A stretch of DNA of 64,000 bases from Metellina segmentata (Eukaryota > Arthropoda > Arachnida > Araneae > Tetragnathidae): positions 93,490,078 to 93,554,077 of the forward strand of contig OX375879.1 in assembly GCA_947359465.1 (NCBI GenBank), read 5' to 3'. Position 1 is the stretch's first letter. Every line of letters begins with the position of its first letter. The notes under the pieces were generated by a model. That model was given only the letters and a program-made list of their open reading frames with translations. It was not told the origin of the DNA and made no database searches. Of the stretch, positions 59,105 to 64,000 are shown piece by piece. A program made the position numbers and the translations under genes.

Positions 59105-59430
59105 GTTTTGGTCGGGTCACCGGAATTGTTGTCGAACTTCAGGTCCTCACCATTCCGTTACGTCACTCTCATCAGATTCAAGTGCTCCCTAGCGGTCACT
59201 CTGCGAACTAGAGGTCGTCGACCGTGTAGCAAAAGGTCTTCCACAGCCTTGGAATTCCCATCGAGGTTTCCACGAATTCACCTGCATTGCCATCTTTCTT
59301 GGGTGGGGGAATTTCATTAGGTATGTGCGCATTGGAGGTCAAGACGGACAGACACAGGACGGAGATGACGTTTGATGACTGGAAGCGGTTGAGAGGAAAG
59401 TTAAGCACGGGAAGCAGTTCTACTTATGCG
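59105..59430 (-). promoter_or_regulatory. Probable 5'UTR of the Spätzle-like gene, with an upstream ORF
   Basis: Directly upstream of the start codon the sequence is GC-richer than its surroundings, as expected for a transcribed leader. It contains a 66-codon ORF (59408-59208) ending before the main start; if transcribed it would be an upstream ORF. No clear TATA box or initiator could be fixed, so the 5' limit is a guess. Confidence 0.4.
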
Positions 59431-61248
59431 AGATCCGATATGATACCTGAAGACTATTGAAGCATGATGCGTATTGAATGGGGACTTCCGATGTTATTCA
59501 AATTCTGATTAGGCTACAGCTGCAGTTTCCGAAAATTGAAACTCCTGTTCATCGATTCAACGGCCAATTATCATGAATTTGTGTAGTGCAATTATCAACC
59601 CTCTTAAACAATACATTAACGGAACCATTGAATAACGACCGAGAAATTGCAGAAGAGATTTTATTTATCAACAGCCCTGTTTTTCAACTGTGTTGTTTCT
59701 CTATTTTTAAAACTGTACAAACCCCTTCACTGATATGAGTGTATCTCTAAGGCGGATTTAATTTTCAAAAACCTCCTAAACACTTTATATGACGATGACA
59801 TGAAACAAAAGCTTCCTATTCTTACAACACTTAACAAGGAAAATAAATATGAGTCTTCAGGGAGGATTTAGCAACTCAAACCAAGTTAAACCTCGTTGTT
59901 ATAGCTTTGTAGTTATAATTAAATGACAAGACTTTTTTTCTTCGAGAGCACTAGAGCTACAAGAGCACTTCCAGAAATATTTTTTTGTGTTAAGCTTACC
60001 GTGAGATTTTATTTAATGATTATAATCCAAGTGTCATTTATATAGCTTTATGTCTTTGTATAGAGCATTATTTTCCAATGCAGTTTTTCATTCTCATGGC
60101 ATAAACTAATTGATGATAGTTAATTATTTTATGAAATCTTGTGTATATATACAAAAGTCCTTTGATTATAGGTACTTTTGAAACAAGTTACCTTTGGTGA
60201 AGAGTTACGTTTCTCAGTGTAGAGTATGGTCGTTTCATGAACGTTTTTTAAAACCGCTGTATACAGATTCAATTTTAATACTACCCGCTATAAATTTTAT
60301 GAGGATTATTGTATGTGAGTGTTTTGCATTACATTTGTTATTTTTGCTTACAAAGGGTTGGTCTTACAAAACACTATAAAAAACGAATCAATACAAAAGG
60401 AGCACAAATAAAAACTATTGAGAAGATTAAGATTTATTCAATTTATACTTTACTTTTTATCTATATCGCATGTAAAATCTGTAAAAAATAAAAACTTCCG
60501 ATTCTGCAGCTCCTTCGTATTGTTGAGAAACATTATTTTTTTTTATCTCCAATTACTTTTAAAAAGTAACTCCAGAGAAAGAGATTAATGCGTTTTCAGA
60601 AGCAATTAATTTTAAGACGATAAAAATTATTGAAGCGCAAATTAAGTTTTTGCGAGGTCTAAAAAGTATTGAATTTTTTTTATCTAATTGAACGAAGGTA
60701 CTTTGCAAGACGGTATAAGCTCTTCATTTAGATGAAAGGAAAAATACGATTCCAAAAACTATTAGGGATTCCTTTGATCTTAGAAGATAAAGTTCTGTGT
60801 TATGTATTTTGTAATAGCAAGAGAAGCATCTGTTTTTGAAGAGTGCCACAAAAATATGAAAGTTTATTCTGAAACTGTTATCCAATATTTTTCCACAAAT
60901 ATATAAATTATTTGAATATTTTAGCTTGCGTTCCAGTAAGACTTGATATCCCCACATTGTTTTGATTCAATTTATAATTTGTTTTTAATTTTAAGTTGTA
61001 AGTATTTCAATAGGGATCGAAAAAAAACTAGTGTATTATTTCGATTTTAAATAAATTCAAAGATTTATTTTATTTTAAAAAAGATTATTCTTACTAAAAC
61101 AAAATTATACATATATTTTGAAGTGAAATAGAGTATTAAACTGTTACTCTTCATTTGAATCTGTTTTCGACCATGATGTATTTGTATATTTACCACGAAA
61201 CAAGCAAGTTTTGGTTGTAGAAGCCTATAAAATATTTTAATTGAAAAC
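59431..61248. other. Upstream of the Spätzle-like gene, no gene seen
   Basis: AT-rich DNA that should include the promoter of the minus-strand gene. I could not place a convincing TATA/initiator pair. Only short ORFs. Confidence 0.35.
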
Positions 61249-61929
61249 TAGGGGAGACTGGGGACACTTGATCCCTAGTGTTAAAAACAACAATAATAAA
61301 GAGTTAAGTTTTGTAAACTTGTAACACTGGTACAGTTATTCTTAGTCAACAAAACCAGCAACAAAATTTCTTTCAGCCATGTTTGTTTTTATCATAAGAA
61401 AAGATTGTTTGATTTCCTGAATTTGAACTTTTTTTATTGTAAGTGGGGGTTTAAGTTTTTTATTTTTAACTAATTATAATTATAGTAGTTATATATAATG
61501 ATATTTCATACTGCCTTTTCTTACCTTTTAAATAATACTATTTATGTGTAACACAGTTTTTTTTTCTTTTTTTACAACAATATTTTCATGGTGCATGTGC
61601 ATTGGGGACACATGATCCCCCATCATATGGGGAGAGATGATCCCGGGATCAAGTCTCCCCAATGTCACACACACATATGTTTTCTTTGTTTACTTTTTGT
61701 TGGTGAAGTCATGCCATGATTTAAAAACGTAAAGATGGTGTTAAGCCCCGAAAAGTATCAATGTGGAAGGTATGCAGGCAGCAGTAAAGGTTGTATTAAA
61801 TAGTGGCAGTATAAAGGGGCAAGAACATTTGCATTAATGTGATGACATTAAAACGTTCTGTTAAAGAAGATGTTTTATGAAAATATTTGAAAACATCGAG
61901 TAAATTACATCATGGACTTACTCCTATGC

Positions 61930-62630
61930 ATTTAAGGAAGTGAGCATTCCAGTATGCTGTAAAAAAAGGAAAAGAAAGATCCCTGAATCATCGGGAAAAG
62001 ATGGTTGTGCGGGGTATGAATGGTACAGAACGTTATGAATCGTAATAACTCATTGTCTCTTTGAACACCAGAGGCAACCAGCCTTAAATGTGCCATTAGT
62101 TTCAACAAACACAACATTAATATGTTTTTGAAAATCTGGAACTGATATACTAAAGAAAAGCTAGACCCACAAAAAATATGCAACATTCATGAAAGTGGTT
62201 TTACCACTGTGCATAAGCCACCAAAAGTAGTTGCTACCAAGGGGAAAATATCGCACCTCGACAAGAAAAGTGACACAACTCAAAATTTCAGAACTATCAA
62301 CTTAAAGGATACTATGAAACTTATATTGAAATAGTAAAAGCTTCTTTTAAATTTTAAGTAAGTATTTATGGTGAGCAATATAACATGCTGGGACAACTCA
62401 TAAATTATTTTTCAATGACATAGCATCAAAATTTTAATTTTTGAATTGTGATACTTTTCTTGCCGGGGTGCGATATGTTAACGATTCATCGGAAAGTGAT
62501 AGCAATTACAATGTTCACAATTCAACAGAAGCAGAATAACTTTATGAATTCTCTGATGAAAATAAAGACACCCAAGATGTGAATGAGAATGATTTTGTAA
62601 TTGTAAAATTTCCAGGGGAAGAAAATTAAA
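61930..62630 (+). pseudogene. pogo/Tigger transposase remnant
   Basis: Readable parts: LSL-stop-TPEATSLKCAISFNKH (the stop stands where Arg is usual), NINMFLKIW, KLDPQKICNIHESGFTTV and HKPPKVVATKGK. After the MITE comes the acidic C-tail, NENDFVIVKFPGEEN and a stop. The first catalytic Asp of the usual N-x-DE(T/S)G motif is His here. The whole middle of the catalytic domain (second and third Asp) is missing. Plainly dead. Confidence 0.8.
62248..62477. mobile_element. ~230-bp foldback MITE, copy B, inside the pogo element
   Basis: ATATCGCACCTCGACAAG, AAAAGTGACACAACTC at the left; TACTTTTCTTGCCGGG and TGCGATATG at the right. Same family as 28833-29091. It interrupts the transposase remnant just after KVVATKGK. 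Confidence 0.75.
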
Positions 62631-63201
62631 TCACTTTGTTGGAAAAATCGAGAAAAAAAAGGATCAAACGCCAATTAGTTTATCTATCCTGAAAAAGATG
62701 ACTAAAACATTGTTGATAAAGAGGATTGTGTTAAAAAGTTGCCAAAACCTATGTTGGGTGAAACACTCAGAACAGCAACAGTTTTGACATTGATTTTTCA
62801 CGTTTTGAAAATATGCACTATTTTTTTTTTAATACAAATAACCTAGGTTTTTGTATTTGTCATAAATGTAGTACTTTTTCAAATGTTTCATTTGACATGA
62901 AAATGCAAATTCTATTTTTGTTTGCTTTGAATTGTTCAAATGTGTTTGTGCGAAGGATCAAGTCTCCCCTTGTGGGGGATCAAGTGTCCCCATAATTGGG
63001 ATGCTGCATTTTTTTTCTCCCATTGTTGAAAAAAATTTATATAAAATAAAAAAATTCATTTATGAAAATGAAATAAATTTTATATCAAAGAATACAGTTG
63101 TGCAATTTATAGTGATTCAAAATATTTAAAAAATAATAATATTTTATTAAGATAAAAATTTAAAACTGCAAAAAGGGATCAAGTCACCCCAGTCTCCCCT
63201 A

Positions 63202-63661
63202 TTGAAACTCAAAACTAGAATAATATTGTTAAATAGAGGTTTCTTGTTTGTTTGTGAACCTATAATCCAAGAAACATAATCTTGTGATGAACTTAACCAT
63301 CATAACAAAACTTAGCTTACAACCCAACAATATTTATAGCAGTATAACTGAACTCCATCTTTATGATGGACAAAGTTGCACCAGATTCTTGCTAAATTGG
63401 TGAGCAGGACGTACGCTTTTATAAAAAAAAGCCAGATGAAGCTCATAACAATCTGCGCAGACTTCAATGGATGGTAGATGTGATGCTAATCACATGCAAC
63501 GACTCTCTGCAATCCTTGTAAAAGCAGCCACGACAAGTATTCATATCATGACTTCACTTTTCGTTGTTATTCGGCCTTCTCTTCACACGGCGCCTCATAT
63601 TTGGCATTACTTGATATTGTATATCAATTGTCTGGTGACGAGCATGGTCAAATATGGCTCT
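63202..63661. other. No feature recognised
   Basis: Short stretch between the pogo element and the third Helitron; one 69-codon ORF without features runs into the Helitron start. Confidence 0.4.
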
Positions 63662-64000
63662 TCTCTACTATTATAAAAGGAAGTGTTTGCTTGTCTGTCT
63701 GTTTGTTTCGCGGCCGCAAAATACTGACGATCTATGGCACTTACAGCAATGAGATTTAGCACACAGGTTGTCCAAATTGTTTGCAATTTTTGGGTCGCAG
63801 TGAAATTTAAAAATTTAATCTAGAAGATTTTTAAATGAATTTAATAGTTTTATTCTCCAACGGGTTGTTCAGACGTGGAGGACTTTTTCTACCCAAAGGT
63901 GGCCTTCAAACCATGCCAATGTTTTTTCATCTTTTATATTTTCGTAAGAGATTGTGGCGTCACGTGAACTTTCTCTTTCCAAAAACAAAAACAGATTGCA
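63662..64000 (+). mobile_element. Helitron, 5' part, cut by window end
   Basis: TCTCTACTATTATAAAAGG, then ATCTATGGCACTTACAGCAA and GATTTAGCACACAGG, matches the 5' part of the element at 49443 throughout, including TCACGTGAACTTT and ACAGATTGCA at the edge. It contains a NotI-like GCGGCCGC insertion relative to the other copy. The 3' end is outside. Confidence 0.8.

Larger units (their letters stand above)
61251..63199 (+). mobile_element. pogo/Tigger-like element, 1.95 kb, decayed
   Basis: Ends GGGGAGACTGGGGACACTTG and (inverted) GGGGAGACTGGGGTGACTTG, flanked by TA (61249-61250, 63200-63201). The same GATCAAGTCTCCCC motif recurs inside at about 61615-61660 and 62955-62990, as subterminal repeats. 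The transposase is broken and shortened, and a MITE sits in it at 62248-62477. Confidence 0.85.

Noticed and set aside
59108..59320. 70-codon plus-strand ORF over exon 1
   Set aside because: Antisense to the first exon and leader; no splice or family support.

Overview
The window looks like AT-rich arthropod nuclear DNA. It has GT-AG introns, no dense gene packing and many decayed DNA transposons, Helitrons, LINE pieces, a tRNA-derived SINE and tandem repeats. The best taxonomic clue is a Spätzle-type (Toll-ligand/neurotrophin-like) gene with very long introns. That places the sequence in arthropods with fair confidence; I cannot name the order, though a large, intron-rich genome such as a chelicerate's would fit.

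One host gene spans almost the whole window on the minus strand. I assembled five coding exons from splice sites and reading-frame continuity: 59078-59104 (start codon and N-end of the signal peptide), 10437-10732 (rest of the signal peptide and first prodomain part), 7810-8109 (prodomain with an RVKR site), 3222-3509 (Gly-rich linker) and 367-726 (RRRR site and first part of the cystine-knot domain). The last exon or exons, with the rest of the knot, lie beyond the left edge. The first intron is about 48.3 kb and holds nearly all the mobile DNA.

Regions. 1-10.7 kb: exons 2-5 and short introns with a TTAA-flanked MITE, a mariner MITE and two tandem arrays. 10.7-27 kb: intron 1 with a seven-copy ~247-bp satellite, a piggyBac-like MITE, LINE fragments and 160-bp and 340-bp tandem repeats. 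27-36.4 kb: an 8-bp-TSD MITE, small MITEs, a minisatellite, a three-unit terminal-inverted-repeat array and a LINE fragment. 36.6-40.3 kb: a nested cluster with a DD41D transposase gene with a broken tail, a 192-bp tandem array made from that gene's 3' end, a complete 1,503-bp DD41D element with near-perfect 121-bp inverted repeats inserted in the array, and a MADF-domain pseudogene. 41.5-46.1 kb: a 23-bp minisatellite, a Helitron helicase relic, a dead Tc1-like element and a Helitron-like relic. 47.7-52.7 kb: a second copy of the 8-bp-TSD MITE and two non-autonomous Helitrons with clean ends. 57.4-64 kb: a SINE with target-site duplication, exon 1 of the Spätzle-like gene, a decayed pogo/Tigger element with a MITE inside it, and the start of a third Helitron.

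Apart from the host gene, the only plainly intact protein gene is the minus-strand transposase at 38017-39093. No rRNA gene, CRISPR array or functional tRNA gene was seen. All coordinates of repeats were set by eye.
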